A stretch of DNA of 64,000 nucleotides from Cellulomonas humilata. GTDB taxonomy: Bacteria > Actinomycetota > Actinomycetes > Actinomycetales > Cellulomonadaceae. The DNA is taken from contig NZ_JAUSVB010000001.1 of the NCBI RefSeq assembly GCF_030814415.1, forward strand, positions 496,001 through 560,000. Reading direction: 5' to 3'. Positions 10,194 through 18,043 of this stretch are shown here, piece by piece; positions within the stretch are counted from its first letter, which is position 1; each line of letters opens with the position of its first letter. A program made the translations under genes and the position numbers. The notes below the pieces were generated by a model. The model searched no databases. It saw nothing but the letters and a program-made list of their open reading frames with translations, and was not told where the DNA came from.

Positions 10194-10297
10194 GCCGGAC
10201 AGGCTAACGGCTCAGGTCGTGCGGACGGGTCCACCTGAGGCACGACGTGTGCCGTGTCACGTGCGAGGACGCCGGTCGGGCCGCCCACCGGGGCGGA

Positions 10298-10612
10298 TCA
10301 GGCGTCCCCGAGCCGACGGGCCGTGCGTGCGCGCTGCCGGGAGGACCGCATCCGGCGCAGGCGCTTGATGAGCATCGGGTCGTGCGCGAGGGCCGCCGGG
10401 TCGTCGATCAGGGCGTTGAGCACCTGGTAGTACCGGGTGGCCGACATGTCGAACAGCTCGCGGATGGCCGACTCCTTGGCACCCGCGTACTTCCACCACT
10501 GCCGCTCGAACGCGAGGACCTGCTCGTCGCGCTCGGAGAGCCCGTCGGCCGAGGCCGGCTGGACGCTGCGGGTGTGCTCGAGCGATCCGATGGCGATCGT
10601 CGCGGCGTCCAT
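10298..10612 (-). CDS. DUF3263 family small protein
   Basis: A 104-residue protein with the DUF3263 core: [19 protein letters not shown], then [18 protein letters not shown], then a basic C-terminus rich in Arg. The central part looks like a helix-turn-helix ([12 protein letters not shown]), so DNA binding is possible, which is inference. ATG 10612 is preceded by AGGAGG four bases away; the longer open frame upstream is not needed. It is divergent from the uracil-DNA glycosylase gene, and a perfect 18-bp palindrome lies between the two. Confidence 0.88.
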   Translation of the reverse strand: MDAATIAIGSLEHTRSVQPASADGLSERDEQVLAFERQWWKYAGAKESAIRELFDMSATRYYQVLNALIDDPAALAHDPMLIKRLRRMRSSRQRARTARRLGDA

Positions 10613-10697
10613 GCGTCCTCCTGTGCTCTCTTCCGAGCTGCTCGTCCGAACGGTGCGGGCGGGGGACCGCCGACGACCTCCGTCATCGTACGACCGT

Positions 10698-10715
10698 AAT
10701 GACACGCGTGTCATT
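10698..10715. promoter_or_regulatory. Perfect 18-bp palindrome in the DUF3263/ung intergenic region
   Basis: AATGACACGCGTGTCATT reads the same on both strands, a typical size and symmetry for a dimeric repressor site. It is 86 bp upstream of the DUF3263 start and 71 bp upstream of ung. The cognate protein is unknown; the DUF3263 protein itself is one candidate. Confidence 0.6.
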
Positions 10716-10785
10716 CCACGCGGCGCGTCGTCCCCCGTGTGCCGCGCGCGCGCTCGCGCGGCCCCGACTCGGTACCCTCGCCCGC

Positions 10786-11463
10786 GTGACCGCCGCACCC
10801 CTGGACCAGCTCGTCGCCCCCGACTGGGCGGTCGCGCTCGCGCCCGTCGAGCCGCAGCTCCGGGCAGCGGGGCAGTTCCTGCGCGACGAGGTGGCCGCCG
10901 GCCGCGGCTACCTGCCGGCGGGCGACGCGATCCTGCGGGCGTTCCGCCGACCTCTGGCCGACGTGCGCGTGCTGGTCGTCGGCCAGGACCCGTACCCCAC
11001 GCCGGGGCACCCGATGGGGCTCTCGTTCTCGGTGCAGCCCGACGTCCGGCCGCTGCCGAGGTCGCTGACCAACATCTTCACCGAGCTGGTCGCCGACGTG
11101 GGTGTCGCGCCGCCGCGCAACGGGGACCTGTCCCCCTGGGCGGACCAGGGCGTGATGCTGCTGAACAGGGTGCTGACGGTCCGGCCGGGCGCACCGGCGT
11201 CGCACCGTCGGCAGGGGTGGGAGGCGGTGACGGACCGGGCGATCGCGGCCCTCGTCGAGCGCGGCGGACCGCTGGTCGCGGTGCTGTGGGGACGCGACGC
11301 GCAGTCGCTCAAGCCCGCGCTGGGGTCGGTGCCGACGGTGGAGAGCGTGCACCCGAGCCCGCTGTCGGCCAGCCGCGGCTTCTTCGGCTCCCGGCCCTTC
11401 TCGCGCGTGAACGAGCTCCTGGTGGCGCAGGGGGCGCAGCCGGTCGACTGGTCGCTCACGTGA
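10786..11463 (+). CDS. ung: Uracil-DNA glycosylase (family 1)
   Basis: A 225-residue UDG. The water-activating loop [18 protein letters not shown] has the catalytic Asp at residue 68. The minor-groove intercalation loop [13 protein letters not shown] has the catalytic His at about 189, and [11 protein letters not shown] lies in the expected middle position. It removes uracil from DNA to start base-excision repair. GTG 10786 gives the family length and follows TACCCT by seven bases, a leaderless pattern; an upstream ATG in frame would add 29 low-complexity residues. Confidence 0.95.
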   Translation: MTAAPLDQLVAPDWAVALAPVEPQLRAAGQFLRDEVAAGRGYLPAGDAILRAFRRPLADVRVLVVGQDPYPTPGHPMGLSFSVQPDVRPLPRSLTNIFTELVADVGVAPPRNGDLSPWADQGVMLLNRVLTVRPGAPASHRRQGWEAVTDRAIAALVERGGPLVAVLWGRDAQSLKPALGSVPTVESVHPSPLSASRGFFGSRPFSRVNELLVAQGAQPVDWSLT

Positions 11464-11469
11464 GGCAGG

Positions 11470-12279
11470 ATGGCCGTCGTGTCTGAGCAGCCCGCCCCCC
11501 GCTGGTCCCGCTACGTCGCCATCGGCGACTCGTTCTCCGAGGGCCTCTGGGACGACCCCGACGGCCGTGAGGCACCGCAGCGCGGCTGGGCCGACCTGCT
11601 CGCCTCGCACCTGTCCACCCGCCGCAGCGCCGCGGGAGAGCCGCCGCTGGAGTACGCGAACCTGGCGATCCGCGGGCGGCTCCTGCGCCCGATCCTCGTC
11701 GAGCAGGTCCCCGCGGCCCTGGACCTCGGGCCCGACCTGGTGAGCCTCGTCGGCGGCGGCAACGACCTGCTCCGGCCCACCGCCGACGTCGACCGGATGG
11801 CCCGCAACCTCGAGGCGGGCGTCGTCCGGCTGCGCGAGGTCGGGGTCGACGTGCTGCTCGGCACGGGCGTCGACGCCGCCGACAGCCCGCTGATGCGGGC
11901 GACCCGCAGCCGTGTCGGGATCTACAACGCCCTCATCTGGTCGATGGCCCGCCGCCACGGCGCGTACGTCGTGGACCTGTGGGGCATGCGGTCGCTGCGC
12001 GACTGGCGGATGTGGGCCGAGGACCGCATCCACCTGACCACCGACGGGCACGCCCGCGTGGCGCAAGGTGCGCTCGTCGGGCTCGGCCTGACCCCCGACG
12101 ACGCCGCCTGGGACGACCCGCTCACGCCGCTGCCGCCCACCCCCCGGATGCAGAAGGCCCGCGAGGACGCCGCCTGGGTGCGCGAGCACCTGTACCCGTG
12201 GGCGACGCGGCGGTTGCGCGGGACGTCGTCGGGCGACGACCGGACGCCCAAGCGCCCGGAGCTGTCGCCGGTGGAGTGA
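11470..12279 (+). CDS. SGNH/GDSL hydrolase family protein
   Basis: A 269-residue hydrolase. Block I is GDSFSEGL near residue 20 with the nucleophile Ser; block III GGGNDLL is near residue 97; block V is seen as DRIHLTTDGH with Asp and His. No signal peptide is apparent, so it is probably cytoplasmic. It starts seven bases after the ung stop, so the two may be co-transcribed. The family includes esterases, lipases and acyl-transferases; the substrate cannot be inferred. It ends four bases from the stop of the convergent gene at 12284. Confidence 0.85.
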   Translation: MAVVSEQPAPRWSRYVAIGDSFSEGLWDDPDGREAPQRGWADLLASHLSTRRSAAGEPPLEYANLAIRGRLLRPILVEQVPAALDLGPDLVSLVGGGNDLLRPTADVDRMARNLEAGVVRLREVGVDVLLGTGVDAADSPLMRATRSRVGIYNALIWSMARRHGAYVVDLWGMRSLRDWRMWAEDRIHLTTDGHARVAQGALVGLGLTPDDAAWDDPLTPLPPTPRMQKAREDAAWVREHLYPWATRRLRGTSSGDDRTPKRPELSPVE

Positions 12280-12283
12280 CTCG

Positions 12284-13105
12284 TCAGGGGCAGTTGAGGA
12301 GCATCGTGGACGGCTGGTTGCTGACGTAGCCGTGCACCTCGAGCTGCCGTGGGGTGTCCGACGACACCTTCTCGTAGCCACCCCACGCGGTGGTGCCCTG
12401 CACGGTGACGGTCCGCGGGGAGGCGGTGCAGCCGGACGTCCCGACCAGCACGAGACCGCCCTGCCCGTCGGCCAGCGCCCTCGCGAGGAACGGGAAGCCC
12501 GGGTCCGAGAGGTTGATCGTGAGCTGCCACGTCACCGGTGAGTTCGAGGTCGAGCTGATGGTGACCCCGCGCAGGAAGTCGGTCGTCGTCGGGTAGCCCC
12601 ACTCGGTCGCGTTGGTGACCGTCGCGACGCAGGTGGAGTTCGGGTTGCCCTGCACCACCGCGCAGGACAGCGCCGGCAGCGTCACCACCGTCGACGTCCA
12701 CGTCGTCGGGACGCCCCAGGTCGCGATCGTCAGCGCGAGCCCGCTCGCCTGCGCGACTGCGTACGACGGCACGGTGACGGTCGTCGTCGCGCTGCCCGCC
12801 GGAAGGGTCACCACCGTGTCCGTCGTCGCGAGGGCGGTGCCCGCGGCGGTGAAGAGCCGCACCGAGGCCTGCTTCCCGCGGCACGGCACCGGGATGCTGC
12901 TGAGCACGACCTGCGTCGACGCGCCGGCGGAGACGGTGCCCGACGTCGCCGGCACGGGGACGTCGGTGCACCGCTCGAGGACGAACGCGCCGAGGTTGCG
13001 GGTCGAGAGCGAGAGCTGCGCTGCGGACGCGGGCGAGAGCGCGACGACGGCGAGCACGGCCAGCAGGGTGGCGACCAGCGCGGCGAGACGGGTGCGGGGC
13101 GTCAT
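12284..13105 (-). CDS. Secreted protein with two repeat-like domains, related to the protein at 13695
   Basis: A 273-residue exported protein of unknown function. It has a Sec signal (hydrophobic segment about 9-27) ending PASAAQL, then a Thr/Val/Ser-rich beta-type sequence with regularly placed cysteines. Its region CRGKQASVRLF with following SATTTVTV matches CVGKAVKVSLL and AATTTLAV of the 135-residue protein encoded upstream, so the first half appears paralogous. The second half adds a further beta domain with WQLTINLSDPGFPF. It starts inside the last codons of the SipW-type peptidase gene (ATGA overlap) and is therefore co-transcribed with it. A surface-structure or adhesive role is an inference from context. 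Confidence 0.75.
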   Translation of the reverse strand: MTPRTRLAALVATLLAVLAVVALSPASAAQLSLSTRNLGAFVLERCTDVPVPATSGTVSAGASTQVVLSSIPVPCRGKQASVRLFTAAGTALATTDTVVTLPAGSATTTVTVPSYAVAQASGLALTIATWGVPTTWTSTVVTLPALSCAVVQGNPNSTCVATVTNATEWGYPTTTDFLRGVTISSTSNSPVTWQLTINLSDPGFPFLARALADGQGGLVLVGTSGCTASPRTVTVQGTTAWGGYEKVSSDTPRQLEVHGYVSNQPSTMLLNCP

Positions 13106-13650
13106 GGCACGACCGCCGGTTCCGGCTCGACGTCGGCCGCCGGCTCGTCGTCCTGACGCGCCGGCCAGCACAGGATGCCCGCGGCGACGAGGATGAGGGA
13201 CACCCACACGACCGGGCTGAGGAACAGCGAGCTGAGGGCGCCGGCGCCGCCGACGTGCACCCGCGCGACGCCCACGACCTCGTCGCCGCGCGGGGTCCAC
13301 GGGTCGGTGAAGTCGTTGTTGTCACCCTGCACCACCCAGCCGTCGTCGGCCGTGCCGCCGACGATCCGGTGGATGACGCGGACGCCGCCCATGTCCTGCG
13401 GCTGGTAGACGATCACGTCGCCGACCTCGGCCGGGCCGCACCTCGAGACCACGAGGTCGCCGGTCCGGTAGGTGCCGTCCATCGAGTGGCCGGACACGAT
13501 CGTCAGGGTCGTGCACCCGCCGAGGCTCGACGGCCAGAGGAACCAGGCGCCGACGAGGGCGACGAGGACCAGAACGGCCGTCGGGAGCGCGCCGACCAGC
13601 CGACGAGACAGTGCCTCGCCGGCTGGTCGTGCCTGCTCCAGGTCGCTCAT
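13102..13650 (-). CDS. sipW: SipW-type (ER-like) signal peptidase I
   Basis: A 182-residue S26B-type signal peptidase. After an N-terminal membrane segment (about 22-40) comes SGHSMDGTYRTGD with the nucleophile Ser56. The second catalytic residue is His94 in RVIHRIV, in place of the Lys of classical bacterial LepB; this marks the ER/SipW class. WVVQGDNN follows as in the family, and a second membrane segment (about 140-160) lies near the C-terminus. In Bacillus, SipW matures TasA and TapA for biofilm fibres. Here it sits between two exported proteins that are its likely substrates. Confidence 0.88.
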   Translation of the reverse strand: MSDLEQARPAGEALSRRLVGALPTAVLVLVALVGAWFLWPSSLGGCTTLTIVSGHSMDGTYRTGDLVVSRCGPAEVGDVIVYQPQDMGGVRVIHRIVGGTADDGWVVQGDNNDFTDPWTPRGDEVVGVARVHVGGAGALSSLFLSPVVWVSLILVAAGILCWPARQDDEPAADVEPEPAVVP

Positions 13651-13694
13651 GCGTCCACCGGTCCGGTCGCGCGGGGCGACCGGGCCGTCCGATG

Positions 13695-14102
13695 TCAGCC
13701 GGAGATGACGACGGCGAGCTTCGCCACCGCCGAGGCCGGGACGACGGAGGGCGCGACGGCGAGCGTCGTGGTCGCGGCGCCGGTGGCCGTGAGCTCGGTG
13801 CCGATCAGGTTGTCGCCGGTGTCGAGCAGGGAGACCTTGACCGCCTTGCCGACGCAGTCGGTGAGGCCCGTGAGGACGACCGAGGTGACCTTGTAGCCGA
13901 CGGGCGCGGTCGACGTGTAGCCGGTGGTGTAGGTCGCCGTGATGGGGGCCGTCTGGCACGGGGCGACGACGGTCGTCGTGGCGCCGAGCGTGCTGCTCGA
14001 GGCGTTGAGCTGAGCGGCGGCGGCGAGCGAGAGGCCGGCGATGCCGACGATGGCGAGGCCGATCGCGGCGGACTTGCGGGTGGTGGAGCGCTTCGAAGCC
14101 AT
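13695..14102 (-). CDS. SipW-dependent-type exported protein (CalY/TasA-like signal)
   Basis: A 135-residue protein. A basic N-terminus is followed by a hydrophobic stretch (about 10-29) and the sequence LAAAAQLNAS, resembling the alternate-type signal seen on SipW substrates in actinobacteria. The mature part is small, beta-rich, Thr/Val-rich, with two cysteines. The conserved AAQL followed by a LGA motif is shared with the 273-residue protein at 12284. The peptidase gene starts 44 bp downstream in the same direction. Assembly into a fibre or surface layer is possible, by analogy with TasA/CalY, but unproved. Confidence 0.8.
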   Translation of the reverse strand: MASKRSTTRKSAAIGLAIVGIAGLSLAAAAQLNASSSTLGATTTVVAPCQTAPITATYTTGYTSTAPVGYKVTSVVLTGLTDCVGKAVKVSLLDTGDNLIGTELTATGAATTTLAVAPSVVPASAVAKLAVVISG

Positions 14103-14344
14103 GAGATCTCCTGGTGAGGACGAGGTGCGAGCCGACGGCGGAACCCGCAGCGCTCGGGTGGACGCGTCGCCGAGGAGCGGCGGGGGTCCGTGCTGACGTG
14201 ACGCTAGGTGTCATCGGCACGGTGCCCGCTGGGGCCCGGGGTGGCAGCACCCACCCCGCCCGGGATGCCCGGTTCTTTCACCCCGCACAGAGGAGACGCA
14301 TGCGTCAAGTCGGACACTGGTCCAACCGGGTGACGCACCGGCCG
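14103..14344. other. Intergenic region upstream of the SipW cluster
   Basis: This 242-bp interval lies between the start of the exported-protein gene and the stop of the histidine kinase gene, both on the minus strand. It presumably holds the promoter for the three-gene cluster. I see no convincing promoter hexamers, operator or coding sequence. Confidence 0.4.
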
Positions 14345-15511
14345 CTACGCCAGACCCGCCCCCAGGGGCAGCCACGCCTCGAGGTGAGCGCCCTTCTCGG
14401 GGCCCGGCGTCAGCGACAGCCGGCCCCCGACCAACGAGAGCCGCGTGTCCAGCCGCGCGGTGCCCGACGGCAGGCCCGCGGCCGCCGGGACGTACAGCTC
14501 CCCGTCGTTGCGGACGCTCACGTGCAGGACGTCCTGCGCCACGTCGAGCGAGACGGCGATCGACGTCGCCGGCCCGTGCTTGAGCGCGTTCGACACGGCC
14601 TCCTCGACCACGCGCACGGCGAGCAGCCGCTCGCTGACAGTGAGGCGCGAGCAGGTGGGGTCGTCGAACGACCGGACCGCGTCGCTGACCGAGAGGCGCG
14701 TCGCGATGCTCGCGGGGAGCCGACCCAGCAGCGCCCGTAGCGCCGGGACCAGTCCCAGCTCCAGGCGGTCGGGATACAGGAGCCGGCTCATCTGGCGCAC
14801 GTCGATCTCCCGCGCCTCGTCGAGCTCCGCGCGCACCCAGGTCAAGGACTGCGCATCGGCGGGGTCCATCCCGTCGGCGTGCCCGAGGACCTCGCCCAGC
14901 CGGGCGTCGACCAGGATCAGCTTCGACTGCAGCGTGCCGTGCAGCCCCTCGGCCACCGCCCGGCGCACCCGGATCTCCTCCTGCTCGAGCGCCTTGACCG
15001 CAAGCTCGACGTGGACGGCCTCGCGCGTGGCCGCGCGGGTCCGGATGCGAGCCGTCTGGCGGGTGGCCAGCGCCCACATCCCGATCCCGGCGGAGATCAT
15101 GCCGAGCAGGAACCCGCTGAGCACCTCCGCGTCGCGCGTGGACGCCGTCGGCTCGTCGTACACCCCGAAGACGAGCTGGGCCAGGTACCGGGCGATTCCC
15201 GCGGCGGCCGCCGCGCCGAGCACGGCCAGGATCTTCAGCCACCAGCGGTGTGCCCGGTGGGCCTGGACGGCCGCGAGGACGGTGATGAGCACGACGACGG
15301 CGGTCCCGTTCGCTGCCAGCCGGGACCCCAGCGACACCGACTCCCACTCGGGGACGAGGTTGGCGTAGACGTAGGTGGACTGCAGCGCCGCGCCGACGCC
15401 GTAGCCGAGCGCGATGATCGCCGACCCTCGTAGGAGCGTGATCTGGTCCTGCCGGCTGTCCCGCCGGGCCTGCGCGACGACGGCGGCGGAGCCGGTCGAC
15501 GACGAAGCCAT
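14345..15511 (-). CDS. Sensor histidine kinase, NarL/DesK-like class
   Basis: A 388-residue membrane kinase with about four hydrophobic segments in residues 30-150, then a dimerisation/phosphoacceptor helix and a HATPase_c domain. The likely phosphoacceptor is His191 in GLHGTLQSKL. The residue after it is Gly, where most HisKA_3 kinases have Asp or Glu, so autophosphorylation chemistry may differ. The N-box is EEAVSNALKH, and a degenerate G-box lies in GLPSGTARLDT. ATG 15511 has GGAGG eight bases upstream. It is divergent from a LuxR-type regulator, its probable partner. The signal is unknown. Confidence 0.85.
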   Translation of the reverse strand: MASSSTGSAAVVAQARRDSRQDQITLLRGSAIIALGYGVGAALQSTYVYANLVPEWESVSLGSRLAANGTAVVVLITVLAAVQAHRAHRWWLKILAVLGAAAAAGIARYLAQLVFGVYDEPTASTRDAEVLSGFLLGMISAGIGMWALATRQTARIRTRAATREAVHVELAVKALEQEEIRVRRAVAEGLHGTLQSKLILVDARLGEVLGHADGMDPADAQSLTWVRAELDEAREIDVRQMSRLLYPDRLELGLVPALRALLGRLPASIATRLSVSDAVRSFDDPTCSRLTVSERLLAVRVVEEAVSNALKHGPATSIAVSLDVAQDVLHVSVRNDGELYVPAAAGLPSGTARLDTRLSLVGGRLSLTPGPEKGAHLEAWLPLGAGLA

Positions 15512-15613
15512 CGTGCCCGCCTCCATCTGTTCCACCTGAACGAGCGAGTGACGTTCAGGGTCCACCCGCGTGGGCCCGCGCATCGGACCCGGCCGCAGAC
15601 GATACTGGCGGCG
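15512..15613. promoter_or_regulatory. Bidirectional promoter of the two-component pair
   Basis: This 102-bp interval separates the divergent kinase and regulator genes. GATACT (15601-15606) lies seven bases before the regulator ATG, consistent with a leaderless transcript. No clear operator is visible. Confidence 0.4.
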
Positions 15614-16285
15614 ATGACTGTTCCTACCACCGGCCTCCTCCGCGTCGCGATCGTCGAGGACCAGCCCCTGTTCCGCTCGATGCTCGAGCACACGCTGTCC
15701 GGGACCACCGGGCTGCAGGTCGTCGCTGCCGTCGGCACCGTCACGGAGGCCGCCCGCGTGCTGCGGCCGGGGTCCGTCGACTGCGTGATCCTGGACATCG
15801 ACCTGCCCGACGGGAACGGCATCGCCCTCGGGGTGACGCTGCGCCGCCGCACCCCCACGCTCGGCATCCTGCTGCTCTCCGCGCACGACGCGATGGACCT
15901 CCTGCTGGACCTGCCCGCGGACGTGGCGGCCGGCTGGGGCTACCTGTCGAAGACGTCGTCGACGAGCGAAGAGGTGCTGGTCAACGCGGTGCGGGCCGCG
16001 GCCGTCGGCGAGACGGTGCTCGATCCCGCGCTGCTGGCACGGATGACGCCCCGGGCCGGGTCCGACGTCGCACGGCTCACCGACCGGCAGTACGAGGTGC
16101 TCCGCCTGCTGGCCGCGGGACTGTCGAACGCGGGCATCGGGGACCGGCTCGGCATCACCGAGAAGTCCGTGCAGAACCACGTCAACGGCATGTACGCGAC
16201 GCTCGGGATCGACGCCGACCCGCAGCGCAACCCGCGCGTCAGCGCCGCCCTGAAGCTGCTCGAGGAGACCGGTCCCGCCACCTGA
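15614..16285 (+). CDS. LuxR/NarL-family response regulator
   Basis: A 223-residue two-domain regulator. The receiver has acidic residues VEDQ near the start, the phosphoacceptor Asp61 in ILDIDLPDGNG, and the conserved Lys in YLSKTSS. The C-terminal LuxR-type HTH includes LTDRQYEVLRLLAAGLSNAGIGDRLGI and ends with the recognition helix KSVQNHVNGMYATLGI. It is adjacent and divergent to the histidine kinase at 14345 and should be phosphorylated by it. Targets are unknown; the pentapeptide-repeat gene 35 bp downstream is the nearest candidate. Confidence 0.9.
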   Translation: MTVPTTGLLRVAIVEDQPLFRSMLEHTLSGTTGLQVVAAVGTVTEAARVLRPGSVDCVILDIDLPDGNGIALGVTLRRRTPTLGILLLSAHDAMDLLLDLPADVAAGWGYLSKTSSTSEEVLVNAVRAAAVGETVLDPALLARMTPRAGSDVARLTDRQYEVLRLLAAGLSNAGIGDRLGITEKSVQNHVNGMYATLGIDADPQRNPRVSAALKLLEETGPAT

Positions 16286-16320
16286 TCCGTCTCGCCAGGT
16301 TCACCCGCCATGATCGACGC

Positions 16321-16941
16321 ATGAGCGAGCACCGTGGCGACGCGAGTCCCCCGACCACCACCACGACCGTCCGGGGAGAGGACTGGTACGCACGGGACCT
16401 GTCCAGGCAGGAGTTCCGCAACGTCGAGTTCGTGGACCTCGACCTCACCGAGACGTTCGGCGTCGGCGCCGTGTTCGAGGAGTGCGTGTTCCGGCACGCG
16501 AAGCTCAACGCCTCCGTGCACACCGACGCCGCGTTCATGAACTGCACGTTCACGCGGTCCACGTTCTTCGACGTGCGGTTCGAGCGGTGCAAGCTGATCG
16601 GCTCCCGGTTCGAGGACTGCACCTGGGACATCGCCAAGGTCGAGGGCGGCAACTGGTCGTTCGTCTCGCTGACCAAGGCGGACCTGCACTCGGCGTCGTT
16701 CAGGGGCGTGCGACTGCGCGAGGCGGACCTGACCGCTGTCCGAGCCGCGGGCGGGACCCTGCGCGACTGCGACCTGTCCGGCGCGTGGCTGGACCGCGCC
16801 GACCTGACCGGCTGCGACCTGCGCGGCAGTGAGCTGGCCGGCATCGACCCCACGACGGTGACGCTCGACCGGGCGATCATCACGCTCCCGCAGGCCGTGA
16901 CGATCATCGAGGCGATGGGACTGGACCTGCGGGTGGACTGA
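16321..16941 (+). CDS. Pentapeptide-repeat protein
   Basis: A 206-residue protein made largely of A(D/N)LxX-type pentapeptides, for example FRNVEF, VDLDL, CVFRHAKL, CTFTRSTFF, CKLIGSRFE, ADLHSASF, ADLTAV, CDLSGA, ADLTGCDLRGS. Such sequences fold as a right-handed quadrilateral beta-helix. It has no signal peptide. Some family members (Qnr, MfpA) protect DNA gyrase by mimicking DNA, but many have no known role. ATG 16321 follows CATGAT by six bases. It is downstream of the response regulator gene with a 35-bp gap. Confidence 0.88.
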   Translation: MSEHRGDASPPTTTTTVRGEDWYARDLSRQEFRNVEFVDLDLTETFGVGAVFEECVFRHAKLNASVHTDAAFMNCTFTRSTFFDVRFERCKLIGSRFEDCTWDIAKVEGGNWSFVSLTKADLHSASFRGVRLREADLTAVRAAGGTLRDCDLSGAWLDRADLTGCDLRGSELAGIDPTTVTLDRAIITLPQAVTIIEAMGLDLRVD

Positions 16942-16951
16942 CAGCATCGAG

Positions 16952-17028
16952 TGGAGCCCCCTATCGGATTCGAACCGATGACCCCCTGTTTACAAGACAG
17001 GTGCTCTGGCCGACTGAGCTAAGGAGGC
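16952..17028 (-). tRNA. tRNA-Thr (anticodon UGU)
   Basis: The minus strand folds into a full cloverleaf: acceptor GCCTCCT pairs with AGGGGGC, the D-arm has AGCTCAGTCGGC, the anticodon stem-loop CTGTCTTGTAAACAG carries TGT (16994-16992 on the minus strand), and the T-arm has GGTTCGAATCC. CCA is encoded at the 3' end. It reads ACA threonine codons. There is no adjacent integrase or attachment-site duplication. Confidence 0.97.
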
Positions 17029-17044
17029 GGGCGCGCCCAGGATA

Positions 17045-17074
17045 ACCGGGCGCCCCGTTGCTGGGGCGCCCGGT
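17045..17074. terminator. Terminator hairpin downstream of the DsbA-like gene
   Basis: A perfect 12-bp GC-rich stem (17045-17056 with 17063-17074) and six-base loop lies just after the stop of the minus-strand gene at 17085 and before the tRNA gene. It should terminate the DsbA-like transcript. Confidence 0.75.
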
Positions 17075-17084
17075 CACCGCAGGG

Positions 17085-17990
17085 TCAGGACTTGGCGGCG
17101 TCGACCGCCTGCTTCAGGGCGCCGGGGGTCTGCCACTCGGTGAACGGCTCACCGTTGATCAGGACGGTGGGCGTCGAGAACTCGGGCACGTCGGTGCCCG
17201 CCTGGTTGGTCGCCGCGGCGCTCCAGGGGGCGAAGATCCGCCAGGTGCCCGCCACGGACTCCTCGTCCTGGGTGGCGAAGGTGCCGTCCACGGTGTCGGT
17301 GAACGTCGCGGTGACCTCCGCGGGGACGCCGAGGTCCTCGGCGATCTGGGCGATCTCGGCGTCGGAGCGACCCGACGTGCCCTCGGCCGGCTGGTCCTTG
17401 TACAACGCGGTCACGAAGTCGGTGAAGTGCTCCGGCGACTTGTCGGCGACGATCGCCGTGGCGTTGACCGTGCGCGTCGAGTACGAGCTGCCCGCGGCGA
17501 GCCGGTCGAGGATGGAGACCGGGTGGTACGTGATGGTCACGCCGCCCTCCTCCAGCATCGCGTCCATGTCGGCCGAGTTGGTCTGGTCGAACTGGCCGCA
17601 GTAGGGGCACATGTAGTCGAAGTAGACCGTGAGGTCGACATCACCCTCGCCGACCACACCGACGTCGTCGCCGCTGGGGCCGCTGACGGGGATACCGCCC
17701 TTGTCGTTCGCGGGGGCGGGCGAGGTGACGTCGTCCAGCGTGGGCGCGATCACGCCCTCGGTGTCCTGGCCGTAGACGACGTTCGAGTTGGCGGCCTCGT
17801 TGGCCTTGTTCTGGTTGAGGATCGAGAAGACGACGGCGACGAGCGCGACGACGGCGACGACGAGGCCGCCGATCGCGAGGATGCGGTTCCGCTTGGCCTT
17901 GCGCTCCTGCTCCTTGCGCATCTGCGCGGCCTTGGCGCGGGCTTCGTCGCGGCGTACTGCCTTGGTGGGACGCGGGTCGTTGGTGGGCAT
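17085..17990 (-). CDS. Membrane-anchored DsbA-family thioredoxin-like protein
   Basis: A 301-residue protein: a basic cytoplasmic N-terminus, one membrane helix (about 36-57), an extracytoplasmic linker, then a DsbA-type thioredoxin fold. The active-site CPYC is at 128-131 in VYFDYMCPYCGQF, and the cis-proline loop is STPTVLING. It belongs to the Thioredoxin_4/DSBA group common in actinomycetes, which oxidise or isomerise thiols of exported proteins. ATG 17990 is chosen; the frame is open further upstream but without membrane-protein character. The small membrane protein gene upstream is a VKOR-like-partner candidate only by position, and lacks VKOR motifs. Confidence 0.9.
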   Translation of the reverse strand: MPTNDPRPTKAVRRDEARAKAAQMRKEQERKAKRNRILAIGGLVVAVVALVAVVFSILNQNKANEAANSNVVYGQDTEGVIAPTLDDVTSPAPANDKGGIPVSGPSGDDVGVVGEGDVDLTVYFDYMCPYCGQFDQTNSADMDAMLEEGGVTITYHPVSILDRLAAGSSYSTRTVNATAIVADKSPEHFTDFVTALYKDQPAEGTSGRSDAEIAQIAEDLGVPAEVTATFTDTVDGTFATQDEESVAGTWRIFAPWSAAATNQAGTDVPEFSTPTVLINGEPFTEWQTPGALKQAVDAAKS

Positions 17991-18043
17991 GGGTGCTCCT
18001 GGTACGTGGGTCGGGCAGCGGGTGACTGGGGTGGGTGCGGCTG

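Noticed and set aside
10711..12381. Minus-strand open frame of about 550 codons
   Set aside because: It is antisense to ung and the SGNH hydrolase gene; Arg/Pro/Gln-rich translation without a recognisable domain.
16299..16305. PHO box upstream of the pentapeptide gene
   Set aside because: A single GTTCACC without a second 11-base unit is expected by chance in this DNA.
16952..17028. Integration site at tRNA-Thr
   Set aside because: No integrase, no partial tRNA duplication and no change of gene type were seen nearby.
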